Source of the DNA: Bacillus bingmayongensis
GTDB taxonomy: Bacteria > Bacillota > Bacilli > Bacillales > Bacillaceae_G
Reading direction: 5' to 3'
Assembly (NCBI RefSeq): GCF_000299035.1
Contig: NZ_JH921517.1
Location: forward strand, 1,105,317 to 1,169,316
Length of the DNA stretch: 64,000 nucleotides
This document shows, in pieces, positions 8,762 to 17,132 of the stretch. The notes under the pieces are model-generated. The model worked only from the letters and a program-made list of their open reading frames with translations. It made no database searches and was not told the origin of the DNA. Both the position numbers and the translations under genes were made by a program. The stretch's first letter is position 1, and each line of letters starts with the position of its first letter.

Positions 8762-10603
8762 TTAGAAAGCAAAGCAAGTACAACCAATACCCCATTTAGT
8801 TCCATCTTTTCCTATTACGGTATGAGTGTGTTGATGGAGAGGGTTACTGCAACTATGTAACTTGTGATCATGGGCATCGTGAGAAAGTATATTGTGGGCT
8901 AGGTTAGCGCCACCATAACCATAAACTCCCGTCGGTGCCCAATCAGGTGATGCTGGCGGCAATTCAGGTGATAAATTTTTAAATTCGTCATTTCCATAAA
9001 CAACCTGCCCACCCATAATGGTGAGTAATGATTCAAGGTCTTTGATTTCTTCTTCTGGCACAGTAAAGTAGTCAGAAGACAATACAGCAATATCAGCAAA
9101 CTGACCTACTGCAAGGGTTCCCTTTTTACCTTCATCACCAGAGAACCACGCACTTCCTTTGGAATATAGTTCTAGAGCTACTTTTCTGTCAAGTTTATTC
9201 TTTTCATCGTATATCGAAAGACCACCAATGGTTTTTCCGGCAACCATCCAGTAAAGAGCAACCCAAGGGTTATAGCTGGAAACCCTGGTTGCATCACTAC
9301 CGGCGCCAACAGGTATACCCAGGTCTAGCATACGATAAATCGGAGGAGTACGCTTTGCAGCTTCCTTTCCGTATAAATCAACAAAGTATTCACCTTGGAA
9401 AGCCAAGCGGTCTTGGATGGCAATACCGCCATTTAAAGCCTTAACACGTTCCATACTACGATCTGAGATTGTTTCTGCATGATCAAACCACCAGCGTAGA
9501 CCATTAAAAGGAATTTCTCTGTTGACTTCCTCAAAAACATTTAAGAAACGTGTTATTGACTCGTCATAAGTTGCATGTAAACGGAATGGCCAACGGTTTT
9601 CCACCAATAGAGAAATTACTTTCTTTAAGTCAGCTTCCATCACCGTAGCTAGTTCGGGCCGCGGCATTTGAAATTTTTCAAAATCGGCTGCCGAGAATAC
9701 TAACATTTCTCCGGCACCATTCATTTTATACTTATCATTTCCTTGACCCGGAGAAACAATTTTTGCCCATGAAGCAAAGTCTTCATATTCATGATTTGGA
9801 TTTTGCGTAAATAGATTATACGCAATACGCAAAGTTAATTGATCCTTCTCGGCTAAATGTTCAACAACTTTGTAATCATCAGGATAATTTTGGAATCCAC
9901 CACCTGCATCAATGGCACTTGTGATACCTAATCTATTTAATTCGCGCATAAAATGGCGAGTTGAGTTAATCTGGTCGTCAAAATTAAGTACTGGAGCTCT
10001 CCCCAAACTTGAATAAAGAATAGAAGCGTTAGGATTAGCAATTAAAAGACCCGTTGGATTACCTCGTTTATCCCGCTCAATTAAACAGCCTGGAGGGTCT
10101 GGGGTATCTTTTGTGTATCCCAGTGCACGCAGCCCTGCACGATTTACAAGTGCTCTATCGTAAAGATGTAGCACAAAGACAGGCGTGTCTTCAGAAACGG
10201 CATTAATCTCTTCCAAAGTTGGCATCCGTCTCTCTTTAAATTGAAATTCAGACCAACCTCCAACTACTCTTACCCACTGAGGAGCAGGTGTACGCCTTGC
10301 CTGCTCTTTAAGCATTTCCAAAGCAATAGCAAGTGATGGCACACCTTCCCAGCGTAATTCCATATTATAATGAAGACCTCCACGAATAACGTGTATATGA
10401 GAGTCATTCAGGCCTGGAATAGCTCTCTTTCTTTTAAGGTCTATTTTTTTTGTTTTTTCTGTGGCACTATCAAGAAGCTCATCTCCACCTACTGCAGTGA
10501 CTAAACCATCAGTTATGGCGATAGCAGATACCTCAGGTTGAGATGGGTCAAGGGTAGTAATTTTTCCGTTATATAAGATCATATCCGGTAAATTCATGTT
10601 CAC
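8762..10603 (-). CDS. YtcJ-like metal-dependent amidohydrolase
   Basis: A 613-aa amidohydrolase-superfamily enzyme. It opens with the usual beta-sandwich strand (DMILYNGKITTLDP), then the metal-binding HxH in LNDSHIHVIRGG near residue 70. Further metal or active-site positions lie in LHATYDE, WWFDHAE and GAGSDATRV, followed by the C-terminal GTLAVGQFADIAVLS strand. YtcJ/NfdA-type enzymes hydrolyse amides, often N-formyl or carbamoyl compounds; the substrate here is unknown. The last about 40 residues are His- and Cys-rich (HDAHDHKLHSCSNPLHQH), an unusual tail that could bind metal. It is last in an operon with the ABM and YcaC-like genes. The body looks GC-richer than neighbouring DNA, suggesting transfer. 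Confidence 0.88.
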   Translation of the reverse strand: MNMNLPDMILYNGKITTLDPSQPEVSAIAITDGLVTAVGGDELLDSATEKTKKIDLKRKRAIPGLNDSHIHVIRGGLHYNMELRWEGVPSLAIALEMLKEQARRTPAPQWVRVVGGWSEFQFKERRMPTLEEINAVSEDTPVFVLHLYDRALVNRAGLRALGYTKDTPDPPGCLIERDKRGNPTGLLIANPNASILYSSLGRAPVLNFDDQINSTRHFMRELNRLGITSAIDAGGGFQNYPDDYKVVEHLAEKDQLTLRIAYNLFTQNPNHEYEDFASWAKIVSPGQGNDKYKMNGAGEMLVFSAADFEKFQMPRPELATVMEADLKKVISLLVENRWPFRLHATYDESITRFLNVFEEVNREIPFNGLRWWFDHAETISDRSMERVKALNGGIAIQDRLAFQGEYFVDLYGKEAAKRTPPIYRMLDLGIPVGAGSDATRVSSYNPWVALYWMVAGKTIGGLSIYDEKNKLDRKVALELYSKGSAWFSGDEGKKGTLAVGQFADIAVLSSDYFTVPEEEIKDLESLLTIMGGQVVYGNDEFKNLSPELPPASPDWAPTGVYGYGGANLAHNILSHDAHDHKLHSCSNPLHQHTHTVIGKDGTKWGIGCTCFAF

Positions 10604-10610
10604 ACCTCGT

Positions 10611-11204
10611 CTACTTCCTATTATTTTGTAACCATGGATGAAATATTTTACCGAAAATCGGCATGACTACCCATGATAGCAAGGACACTATACATACAGA
10701 AACAAAAAAAGCTGACATAATAGGATTCATATTTTTTATAATAGGTCCTATCACTCTAGGAACCAACATGCTAAGAGGCCATACACCAAGAACGGTAACA
10801 ATAGACATTTTCCATTTTGGCGGTGGAACTGGCGTTTTCGGAGTAACAAACCAATAAGCCAAACTGCTTTCAGTTTTGTAAGTTGGATTAGTAGCTTGAA
10901 ATTGTTCTGCCTTTTTTAACAAATCTCGACGAACAGCTGATTCTTGCCAAGCACGTAGATGCTCATACGTATCAAAGCGAAAAATAACAGTATACTCTCT
11001 GGATCCGTTATTGGGGACTATTAGATTTACGCCTAAATGCCCTGGGAATTTAGTAGCGGCAGCTTCGATTTCATGTCTCCATGTTTCAAACTGTTTTTCT
11101 CTACCTTCTTGAATATCCCATGTAACAATCGTTGTTACTGGACCGCCAGCATCAATCGTGTTCCCTGTATGAGTTTCTCCGACAGCTACTCTTTCTTGTT
11201 TCAT
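10611..11204 (-). CDS. ABM-domain membrane protein
   Basis: A 197-aa protein. Residues about 25-100 form an antibiotic-biosynthesis-monooxygenase (ABM) ferredoxin-like domain: TTIVTWDIQEGREKQFETW, PGHLGVNL, YTVIFRFDTYEHLRAW. The C-terminus carries two hydrophobic helices (MSIVTVLGVWPLSMLVPRVI; IMSAFFVSVCIVSLLSWVV). Such fusions are common in Proteobacteria next to YcaC-like hydrolases and amidohydrolases, and may be heme- or quinone-related oxygenases or stress proteins. The start overlaps the end of the upstream hydrolase gene by 4 bases, and 7 bases separate it from the amidohydrolase, so the three genes form one operon. Confidence 0.82.
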   Translation of the reverse strand: MKQERVAVGETHTGNTIDAGGPVTTIVTWDIQEGREKQFETWRHEIEAAATKFPGHLGVNLIVPNNGSREYTVIFRFDTYEHLRAWQESAVRRDLLKKAEQFQATNPTYKTESSLAYWFVTPKTPVPPPKWKMSIVTVLGVWPLSMLVPRVIGPIIKNMNPIMSAFFVSVCIVSLLSWVVMPIFGKIFHPWLQNNRK

Positions 11205-11845
11205 ATTTTCCTGCTTGGAAGCGCGCCATGTACCATAGTATATGCGTATTCTACGCCTTGACCATAAGCGCCAGTATGTTCTTTTACAATTTCCATTACA
11301 GCATCATAAGTGTCTTTGCGTGCCCAGTCACGTTGGTATTCAAGTAAAACTTGAATTGCTGTCACTGGAATTGCTCCAGCTTGTTCTACACGACGCATAG
11401 CAGCGTTATGTGCTGTCAAACTAGTACCACCTGAAGCATCATCAACTGCATAAACTTCATAGCCAGCTTTAATTGCTTCAAGCACAGGGAATGCAAGGCA
11501 AACTTCAGTCCAAAGTGCTGCAAATATCAATTTCTTTCTACCTGTTGCTTTAACTGCCTCAACAAATTTTGAATCTTCCCAAGAGTTCATTGAACTACGT
11601 TCTATAATTTCATGGTTTGGGAATATGTCAAGAATTTGTGGCCAAAAATAACCAGAAAAGCTGCGTGTTTCAACTGTAGTAAGAATAGTAGGTACGTTAA
11701 AAGCTTTTGCTGATTTAGCAAGCAGCATAACGTTATTAATCAATGTTTGTCTGTCAATGCTTGCAACCCCAAAAGTCATTTGAGGCTGAAAATCGATCAA
11801 AATTAATGCACTGTTCTCCGGGGTTAACAATTCTAAATTACTCAT
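11201..11845 (-). CDS. YcaC-like isochorismatase-family hydrolase
   Basis: A 214-aa cysteine hydrolase. Catalytic Asp lies in ALILIDFQPQMTF near residue 18 and the nucleophilic Cys in FAALWTEVCLAFP near 117, followed by AIKAGYEVYAVDDASGG. These features place it with YcaC rather than true isochorismatases, so amide or imide hydrolysis is more likely than isochorismate cleavage. It starts at ATG 11845 behind AAGGAGTG, first in the operon with ABM and amidohydrolase. It is paralogous to the gene at 12047-12691; the two probably act on related substrates. Confidence 0.88.
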   Translation of the reverse strand: MSNLELLTPENSALILIDFQPQMTFGVASIDRQTLINNVMLLAKSAKAFNVPTILTTVETRSFSGYFWPQILDIFPNHEIIERSSMNSWEDSKFVEAVKATGRKKLIFAALWTEVCLAFPVLEAIKAGYEVYAVDDASGGTSLTAHNAAMRRVEQAGAIPVTAIQVLLEYQRDWARKDTYDAVMEIVKEHTGAYGQGVEYAYTMVHGALPSRKI

Positions 11846-11967
11846 AATAAAACACTCCTTTTTTTAAATTGTTTCAAATAAAGTTTTTTGAAAAAAATAT
11901 ATTTTCTGTTAATTTAAGCTGTAATCGTAAAAATAAAAGCTTTGCTATACTTCTTAATTTAAAAGGG

Positions 11968-11988
11968 AGCGCTGATTTAATCAGCGCT
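11968..11988 (-). terminator. Terminator after the second YcaC-like gene
   Basis: AGCGCTGAT-TTA-ATCAGCGCT is a perfect 9-bp stem. On the minus strand it is followed by CCCTTTT, 60 bases after the stop at 12047. Confidence 0.65.
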
Positions 11989-12046
11989 AAATTTATACTA
12001 TCCACTTTTTAAAAAAGTGATTTATAGCTATTTCTTAGGAATAAAT

Positions 12047-12691
12047 TTATGCATTTTGTTTACTAAGATCTCGCTGAGCTCCCATATAGCTTCCAATAAT
12101 ATTTTGATAACCTGGAAGATTACTAGCAAGTAAATTGCCAAAACCTTCGACATCGTTGCGCCAATCGCGTTGTAATTCGCACGCTACGCTAAACCAGTTC
12201 ATAAGTTGCACGCCACTATGTGCCATACGCGTATTGGCAGCATCTGCAACTTGTTTACTGAAAGTTCCTGAAGCATCAGTAACAGCAAATACTTCATACC
12301 CAGCTTTTATAGCGGAAAGTGCTGGGAAAGCAACGCAAACATCCGTAACTACGCCTGCGATGATAAGTTGTTTTTTTCCAGTTTCTTCGATTGCTTTTAC
12401 AAAATCATCATTATCCCATGCGTTAATTTGTCCAGGTCGAGCTATTTTTGGTGCATGAGGAAAGAGATCAACCAATTCTTGCATTAAAGGTCCGTTAGGT
12501 CCGTGTTCAAAGCTTGTTGTTAAAATAACTGGTAAATCAAAAAACTTAGCAGTGTGAGCAAGAGCTAAAACATTGTTCTTGAATTCATCAACACCATAGT
12601 CGCGTACTAGTCCGGACATAAGGCCAGTTTGATGATCCACTAAAAGAACGACAGCATCATCTTTGTTAATACGAGAATAGAGATCAGACAT
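12047..12691 (-). CDS. YcaC-like isochorismatase-family hydrolase, second copy
   Basis: A 214-aa relative of the 11201-11845 product and closer to canonical YcaC. It has AVVLLVDHQTGLMSG (Asp near residue 20), the Cys in IAGVVTDVCVAFPALSAIK near residue 119, then AGYEVFAVTDASGTFS and the C-terminal WFSVACELQRDW. YcaC proteins form octamers and hydrolyse an unknown amide-type substrate. It has its own ribosome binding site (TAGGAGGAATAC before ATG) and its own terminator, so it is probably a separate transcript from the amidohydrolase operon despite the same direction. Confidence 0.9.
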   Translation of the reverse strand: MSDLYSRINKDDAVVLLVDHQTGLMSGLVRDYGVDEFKNNVLALAHTAKFFDLPVILTTSFEHGPNGPLMQELVDLFPHAPKIARPGQINAWDNDDFVKAIEETGKKQLIIAGVVTDVCVAFPALSAIKAGYEVFAVTDASGTFSKQVADAANTRMAHSGVQLMNWFSVACELQRDWRNDVEGFGNLLASNLPGYQNIIGSYMGAQRDLSKQNA

Positions 12692-12897
12692 TATGTATTC
12701 CTCCTAAAAATTAAGTAATCGAAGAAAGTTTAAACAGTGGAATATTATCATAAATTTCTTCGTTTGTTACAATCAATTTATGACTAAACTGATCGTTAAT
12801 ATTAATTTATCTATAAACTTATGACACGTCAATAATTTTCTTAAAAATCAGAAAAAGGATGCAAGGCTCATTTTTAAAAATTCTTGATCTTCTTTTA
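12692..12897. other. Intergenic region between YcaC-like and FMN reductase genes
   Basis: This AT-rich region presumably holds the promoter of the 12691 gene on the minus strand. I see no clear terminator for the reductase gene and no other feature. Confidence 0.4.
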
Positions 12898-13455
12898 TTA
12901 ATCTAAAATAGGAGTTTTATCTATCCAATTTATAAATTGTTGTAAATAACGCTGAAGATAACGTTTTGTTTGTTCGTCAGTAAGAACTTTCTGATCGGAA
13001 TCAATCTTTTCATGTACTTGGGAAATCAGAACTTTTTGAAATGGAAGAACATGGGCTTGCATGGCTTCTAGTATTTCTCTAATTTGCATTTGAGCATAAG
13101 CAGTACCTAATCCCCCAGGAGTTGCACCAATTAAACCAACCGGTTTTCTGCTAAGAACAGCAGATTCCCGAGGTCTTGATGCCCAGTCCAATGCATTCTT
13201 TAATACGCCTGGAATTCCATTATTGTACTCTGGACTTACAATAATGATACCGTCAACGTCCTGGATAGCAGATTTAAATGATGTCACTGTTTCTGGAACA
13301 CTTATTTCTAAGTCTTCATTAAACAAAGGTAGATCATTTATCTCGATCCAATGAAATTGATGGGAATCATCCATCCCTGTTAATGATTGAGCAATGATTC
13401 GATTATAAGAGTTTTTTCGTAAACTACCACAAATAAGGCCTATGGTCTTAGTCAT
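12898..13455 (-). CDS. NADPH-dependent FMN reductase-like flavoprotein
   Basis: A 185-aa flavodoxin-fold reductase of the ChrR/YieF/azoreductase type. It shows the FMN phosphate loop GLICGSLRKNSYNR at the N-terminus and the isoalloxazine segment IIVSPEYNNGIPGVLKNALDW near residues 75-95. Such enzymes reduce quinones, azo dyes, chromate or supply FMNH2. The start is ATG 13455 behind AAGGAGGAA. A perfect palindrome overlaps its probable -10 at 13488-13501, so expression is likely repressor-controlled. Divergent from the LtrA gene. Confidence 0.9.
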   Translation of the reverse strand: MTKTIGLICGSLRKNSYNRIIAQSLTGMDDSHQFHWIEINDLPLFNEDLEISVPETVTSFKSAIQDVDGIIIVSPEYNNGIPGVLKNALDWASRPRESAVLSRKPVGLIGATPGGLGTAYAQMQIREILEAMQAHVLPFQKVLISQVHEKIDSDQKVLTDEQTKRYLQRYLQQFINWIDKTPILD

Positions 13456-13487
13456 ATATTTCCTCCTTTTTTATAAAATCAACCAAT

Positions 13488-13501
13488 TATACCATGGTAT
13501 A
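13488..13501. promoter_or_regulatory. 14-bp perfect palindrome, probable operator
   Basis: TATACCATGGTATA is fully self-complementary and lies 33-46 bases upstream of the reductase ATG. On the minus strand its last bases run into TATAAT (13491-13486), the likely -10. A MarR-type repressor is encoded nearby at 14929, but no binding is shown by the sequence alone. Confidence 0.55.
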
Positions 13502-13719
13502 CCAAACTAGTAGAAGTAGTTTTGTGTATAATTTTCAAACTATTCAATTTAATGAAGTATTTACTACAAAAGGCCTAGGATGTAAGGATTTCTCATTAGT
13601 TTTCTTATTATTGGCTCGAGTGTTACAAGCTATGACAAATGGTCTTTGTCTATATTATTTTCTCTTCCAATTACTATATATTTTTAGCATACTATTAACT
13701 ATAAGGAGGGAGTGCAGAA

Positions 13720-14811
13720 ATGGAAGAAAAGAAAGTGACGTGGTTAGAACTCTTTTATGATTTGTTATTTGTGGCCGCGGTGACAGCTGCGACTCATGTT
13801 TTACTTCATGTTGAAGATGGTCAAATCCATGCAGAGTATTTAGTAAAGTTTGTCTTAATTTTTATTCCGATCTGGTGGGCTTGGGTAGGGCAAACCATAT
13901 TTGTTAACCGGTTTGGAAAAGATTTATTTCATCAACGAATATTTTTGATCCTGCAAATGTTTTTTGTCCTAATAATGACATCAAGCTTATCAGCTGATTT
14001 TGATCCTTATTATCTCTCATTTTTAATTGGCTATATTGGCTTAAGGGCCGTGACTGCAATCCAATATCTTGTTGTCCAGCGTATAGAAGAGGGAGCTCGA
14101 AAAAAGGTGGCACTTTTTTTAGGAAGATATTTTTGGATTGGAATCGTTATTTCATTATTATCCATCTTTTTTGATTCTTGGATTCGATATGCTGCGTTGT
14201 ATTTGGGAATTCTTATCGATATTATTGTTCCACTGCTTGGAAGAAAGTGTTTAGAAAAGGTTCCTACAAATACAGCCCACTTGTTAGAGAGATTTGGTCT
14301 ATTTTCTATTATTCTCTTTGGGGAAGCTCTTATAAGCACTCTTGTGGTCATCCAACCTAAACAAGGAAATTGGGATTCAATAAGCTTTGCAATCATTTCA
14401 TTTATACTCATTATTTCGATGTGGTGGCAAGATTTCGATAACATGGAAAAGAAACTTGACAAGTCTATACAAACTTCTGGTCAAATTATTATTTACGGTC
14501 ATCTGTTTATTTTAATGTCTTTGAGTATGGTTGCAGGATCCATTAGATTATTATTTTTACATGAGGTCTATTATTCTTTTATCTTATATTTTGTTTTTGG
14601 TTCTGTATTGCTCTATTTCCTATCAACTACAATTGTTTTTCATCAATACAGGTTTGAACAACACCGTTTAAAAATTTATCATTTATGCTTGTTTTTAGGG
14701 ATTTTAGCAATCTTTTTTGTTTTTAATTTGATTGTAGTAGTACCAAATATTGTGATAATAGGACAATTAACCTTATTTTTTATCATCTATGCTAAATTAA
14801 CAACTACATAA
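13720..14811 (+). CDS. Low temperature requirement protein A (LtrA) family membrane protein
   Basis: A 363-aa multi-pass membrane protein. The N-terminus KKVTWLELFYDLLFVAAV is the LtrA signature (W-ELFYDL-FV), and about ten hydrophobic segments follow, including the conserved ERFGLFSIILFGEAL region. LtrA is named for a Listeria mutant unable to grow in the cold; its biochemical role is unresolved. ATG 13720 follows TAAGGAGGGAG. It may be transcribed with the MarR gene downstream. A 264-base frame upstream (13494-13760) overlaps the start and looks spurious. Confidence 0.92.
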   Translation: MEEKKVTWLELFYDLLFVAAVTAATHVLLHVEDGQIHAEYLVKFVLIFIPIWWAWVGQTIFVNRFGKDLFHQRIFLILQMFFVLIMTSSLSADFDPYYLSFLIGYIGLRAVTAIQYLVVQRIEEGARKKVALFLGRYFWIGIVISLLSIFFDSWIRYAALYLGILIDIIVPLLGRKCLEKVPTNTAHLLERFGLFSIILFGEALISTLVVIQPKQGNWDSISFAIISFILIISMWWQDFDNMEKKLDKSIQTSGQIIIYGHLFILMSLSMVAGSIRLLFLHEVYYSFILYFVFGSVLLYFLSTTIVFHQYRFEQHRLKIYHLCLFLGILAIFFVFNLIVVVPNIVIIGQLTLFFIIYAKLTTT

Positions 14812-14928
14812 ATAAAAGCATCAAACTATAATACTGGTTTACATGTATATATTGGTAACTTTTACATTTGGCATTAAATCTGTTTGTCCATAAATTGATT
14901 GTAACAAAATAAGAATGAGGTGATAATC

Positions 14929-15375
14929 ATGAAGGAAAACATAACGGATCGCTCTTCAACTAAAAAAGAGGAACAACTAAGCTTATTGTTATGGTTCGGA
15001 ATAACACGAGTATATAACCAAGGTAATCGAGAATCCAATCAACATTTAAAAAAATGGAATCTAACTGCAGCACAATTCGATATTTTAGTTCAAGTGGGTG
15101 CTCATGAACGATTGTCACAACAAGAACTAGCAAACAGGCTTTTTGTTACGAAAGGCAATATTACTCAACTGTTAAGTAAAATGGAAGAGTTGGGATTGAT
15201 AAATCGGGAACAGGACTGGAAAACAAAATATCTTTCATTGACTGAGGAAGGAAAAGAGTTTTTTTATGAAGTTATTTGGAAACAAGAACAATTTCAAGCA
15301 TCACAATTTTCCAACTTGACTTACAAGGAAAAAAAACAGCTTCTATGTTTACTTAGGAAAATTCAAAAACCATAG
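14929..15375 (+). CDS. MarR-family transcriptional regulator
   Basis: A 148-aa winged-helix regulator with the HTH in LSQQELANRLFVTKGNITQL and the wing EELGLINREQDWKTKYLSL. Length and architecture are those of MarR proteins, which sense phenolics, oxidants or antibiotics. ATG 14929 has GAGGTG seven bases upstream and is chosen over GTG 14920. Because it lies inside the catabolic block it is the best candidate regulator of the reductase, LtrA and hydrolase genes, possibly acting at the palindrome at 13488. That link is inference. Confidence 0.9.
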   Translation: MKENITDRSSTKKEEQLSLLLWFGITRVYNQGNRESNQHLKKWNLTAAQFDILVQVGAHERLSQQELANRLFVTKGNITQLLSKMEELGLINREQDWKTKYLSLTEEGKEFFYEVIWKQEQFQASQFSNLTYKEKKQLLCLLRKIQKP

Positions 15376-15442
15376 TAGGTAATCACATATTAGCACTAAT
15401 GGTAAAAGCGCCTGTAAACTTAAAAGCATTTTTCAATTTCAG

Positions 15443-15640
15443 TTAATTGGCAAAAAGTAGTTTTGTTGCCAATTTATCTACTTCTCTGATTGAATAAAGG
15501 TGATTCTTTTTGCTACTTCCAATAGCAATACCTAATTCAAAATGGCTCCCTGGTAAAAAGCACAATAATCCGCCTCAACTATAGCTTTTTTCTCCTTCTG
15601 ACCTATTTCAAATAAACAATCGGAAAGCATATACCATTAA
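15443..15640 (-). pseudogene. Frameshifted gene remnant, possibly nucleoside deoxyribosyltransferase-like
   Basis: The 525-base gap 15376-15900 holds minus-strand coding-like sequence in two frames. KKAIVEADYCAFY is followed, after a shift, by LPGSHFELGIAIGSSKK and LYSIREVDKLATKLLFAN before a stop at 15443. The LPG-x-HFELGIAIG pattern recalls nucleoside 2-deoxyribosyltransferase-like proteins, but the match is only by eye. No start or ribosome binding site remains. The rest of the gap shows nothing. Confidence 0.35.
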
Positions 15641-16002
15641 TACTCACTTTGATATCCAAAATGCTGGGCGATCCCCCTTTATTATCTTAATGTTTTTCGA
15701 AAGGCTAATAACCAACTTAATAATGGATATTGTCAATAATTTTCATGATTATGTTTTTAATAAAATTAGAGCTCCAATATTAATAGAAAATAATAAACTT
15801 CAGAAAAAGGAAATAACACCCTTTAAGTCGTATATACAATTAGCGACAATTTGGCGATGCTTTTTTTAGGTTAAATGTCTAACCAGAAATAAAAATAGGA
15901 GTGAAAATAAAATATTTTAAATGTTTTAGAGTAAAGAGTTTTTTTGATCAGAGAGGCAAGAATATAGGTTTAATAATTAAAATTCATGGGGAGGAAATTT
16001 AT

Positions 16003-16839
16003 ATGGCAAAAGTTACTGTAGGTAATGAAAATCAAGATCCAGTTGAACTCTATTATGAGGACCACGGTTCAGGGAAACCCGTTGTCTTAATACATGGTTG
16101 GCCTTTAAGTGGGCGCTCTTGGGAATATCAAGTACCAGCTCTTATTGAAGCAGGTTACAGAGTCATAACATATGATCGTCGAGGCTTTGGAAAATCATCT
16201 CAGCCGTGGGAAGGATATGAATATGATACCTTTACTTCTGATTTACATCAACTATTAGAACATTTAGATCTTCAGAATGTCACACTTGTTGGTTTTTCTA
16301 TGGGTGGAGGTGAGGTAGCTCGATATATTAGTACGTATGGAACAGATCGTATTGAAAAGGCTGTTTTTGCTGGAGCAGTTCCTCCTTATTTATACAAATC
16401 AGAGGATCATCCTGAAGGGGCATTAGATGATGCAGCAATTGAAGAATTCAAAAGTGGCGTGATAAATGACCGCCTTGCATTTCTTGATGAATTTACTAAG
16501 GGATTTTTCGCGGCTGGTAATCGAACAGATTTAGTTAGTGAGCCATTTCGTTTATATAATCGGGATATTGCAGCTAGTGCATCACCTAAAGGAACGCTCG
16601 ATTGTATTACTGCCTTTAGTAAGACAGATTTTAGAAATGACTTGGAAAAGTTCAATATACCTACTCTTATTATTCACGGTGACTCGGATGCAACTGTACC
16701 TTTTGAGTTAAGTGGAAAACGCACATATGATTCCATTCCTGGTAGTAAACTCGCTCTAATACAGGGTGGTCCTCATGGATTAAACGCAACTCATGCAAAA
16801 GAATTTAATGAAGCATTATTAACATTTTTAAAAGACTAA
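16003..16839 (+). CDS. Alpha/beta hydrolase, non-heme chloroperoxidase-like
   Basis: A 278-aa alpha/beta hydrolase. The oxyanion-loop motif is VVLIHGWPLSGRSWE, the nucleophile elbow GFSMGGGEVARYI (Ser near residue 98), the acid lies in IIHGDSDATVPFE and the His in QGGPHGLNATHAKEF. This organisation, with W after HG, is that of bacterial cofactor-free haloperoxidase/esterase enzymes. ATG 16003 has GGGGAGGA eight bases upstream; the longer frame from 15901 lacks a site. It is the last intact gene before the right inverted repeat at 17103 and probably belongs to the cassette. Confidence 0.92.
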   Translation: MAKVTVGNENQDPVELYYEDHGSGKPVVLIHGWPLSGRSWEYQVPALIEAGYRVITYDRRGFGKSSQPWEGYEYDTFTSDLHQLLEHLDLQNVTLVGFSMGGGEVARYISTYGTDRIEKAVFAGAVPPYLYKSEDHPEGALDDAAIEEFKSGVINDRLAFLDEFTKGFFAAGNRTDLVSEPFRLYNRDIAASASPKGTLDCITAFSKTDFRNDLEKFNIPTLIIHGDSDATVPFELSGKRTYDSIPGSKLALIQGGPHGLNATHAKEFNEALLTFLKD

Positions 16840-16905
16840 TCTTTGAGGAACTACCGGAGGCGGTTCAACAGCAATATCAAGAATAATAACACGAATTTAT
16901 CGATT

Positions 16906-16954
16906 AGGGTTTTCCAAAAAGAGTAGCGCTATGCTTAATCTTTGGGAAAACCTT
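16906..16954 (+). terminator. Terminator-like inverted repeat after the chloroperoxidase-like gene
   Basis: AGGGTTTTCC and GGGAAAACCTT segments pair over about 13 positions with a 21-base loop containing AGCGCT. A T-rich run follows within 25 bases. It could terminate the hydrolase transcript or belong to the adjacent repeat cluster. Confidence 0.5.
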
Positions 16955-16982
16955 CTTTACAGAGGGTTTTTTAGGTCTCTTA

Positions 16983-17123
16983 GGGGTATCGCTACAGCGC
17001 TATCAAGTTAAGAAATACATTCTTCCCCAAAACGAAAAAAATGAACTGAACTTCTATGGACAACTATGAAAGGATGAAATTTTCGTTTTGGGGATAATTC
17101 AAAATCTTAGGTTGATGGGCATG
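16983..17123. repeat. MITE-like 141-bp repeat unit with internal inverted repeat
   Basis: The unit begins GGGGTATCGCTACAGCGC and ends at the IS231-like GATGGGCATG. Its ends are imperfect inverted repeats (GCTAC, then ATCAAGTTAAG against CTTAGGTTGAT). Inside, CCCCAAAACGAAAA (17025) pairs with TTTTCGTTTTGGGG (17081). A second degenerate copy of its first 55 bases starts at 17123, in the same orientation. No coding potential was seen. Confidence 0.6.
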
Positions 17124-17132
17124 GGGTAGCAC
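17103..17132 (-). repeat. Right copy of the 30-bp inverted repeat (IS231-like end)
   Basis: Exact reverse complement of 7844-7873, including CTTAGGTTGATGGGCATG at 17106-17123. Together the two copies bound a 9.3-kb block in the orientation expected of transposon ends. Confidence 0.8.

Noticed and set aside
12047-12691. Isochorismatase of siderophore synthesis
   Set aside because: The sequence is YcaC-like, and there are no ent/dhb genes around it.
13494-13760. 88-codon frame upstream of and overlapping the LtrA start
   Set aside because: No ribosome binding site, hydrophobic low-complexity product, and it overlaps the well-supported LtrA start and the promoter palindrome.
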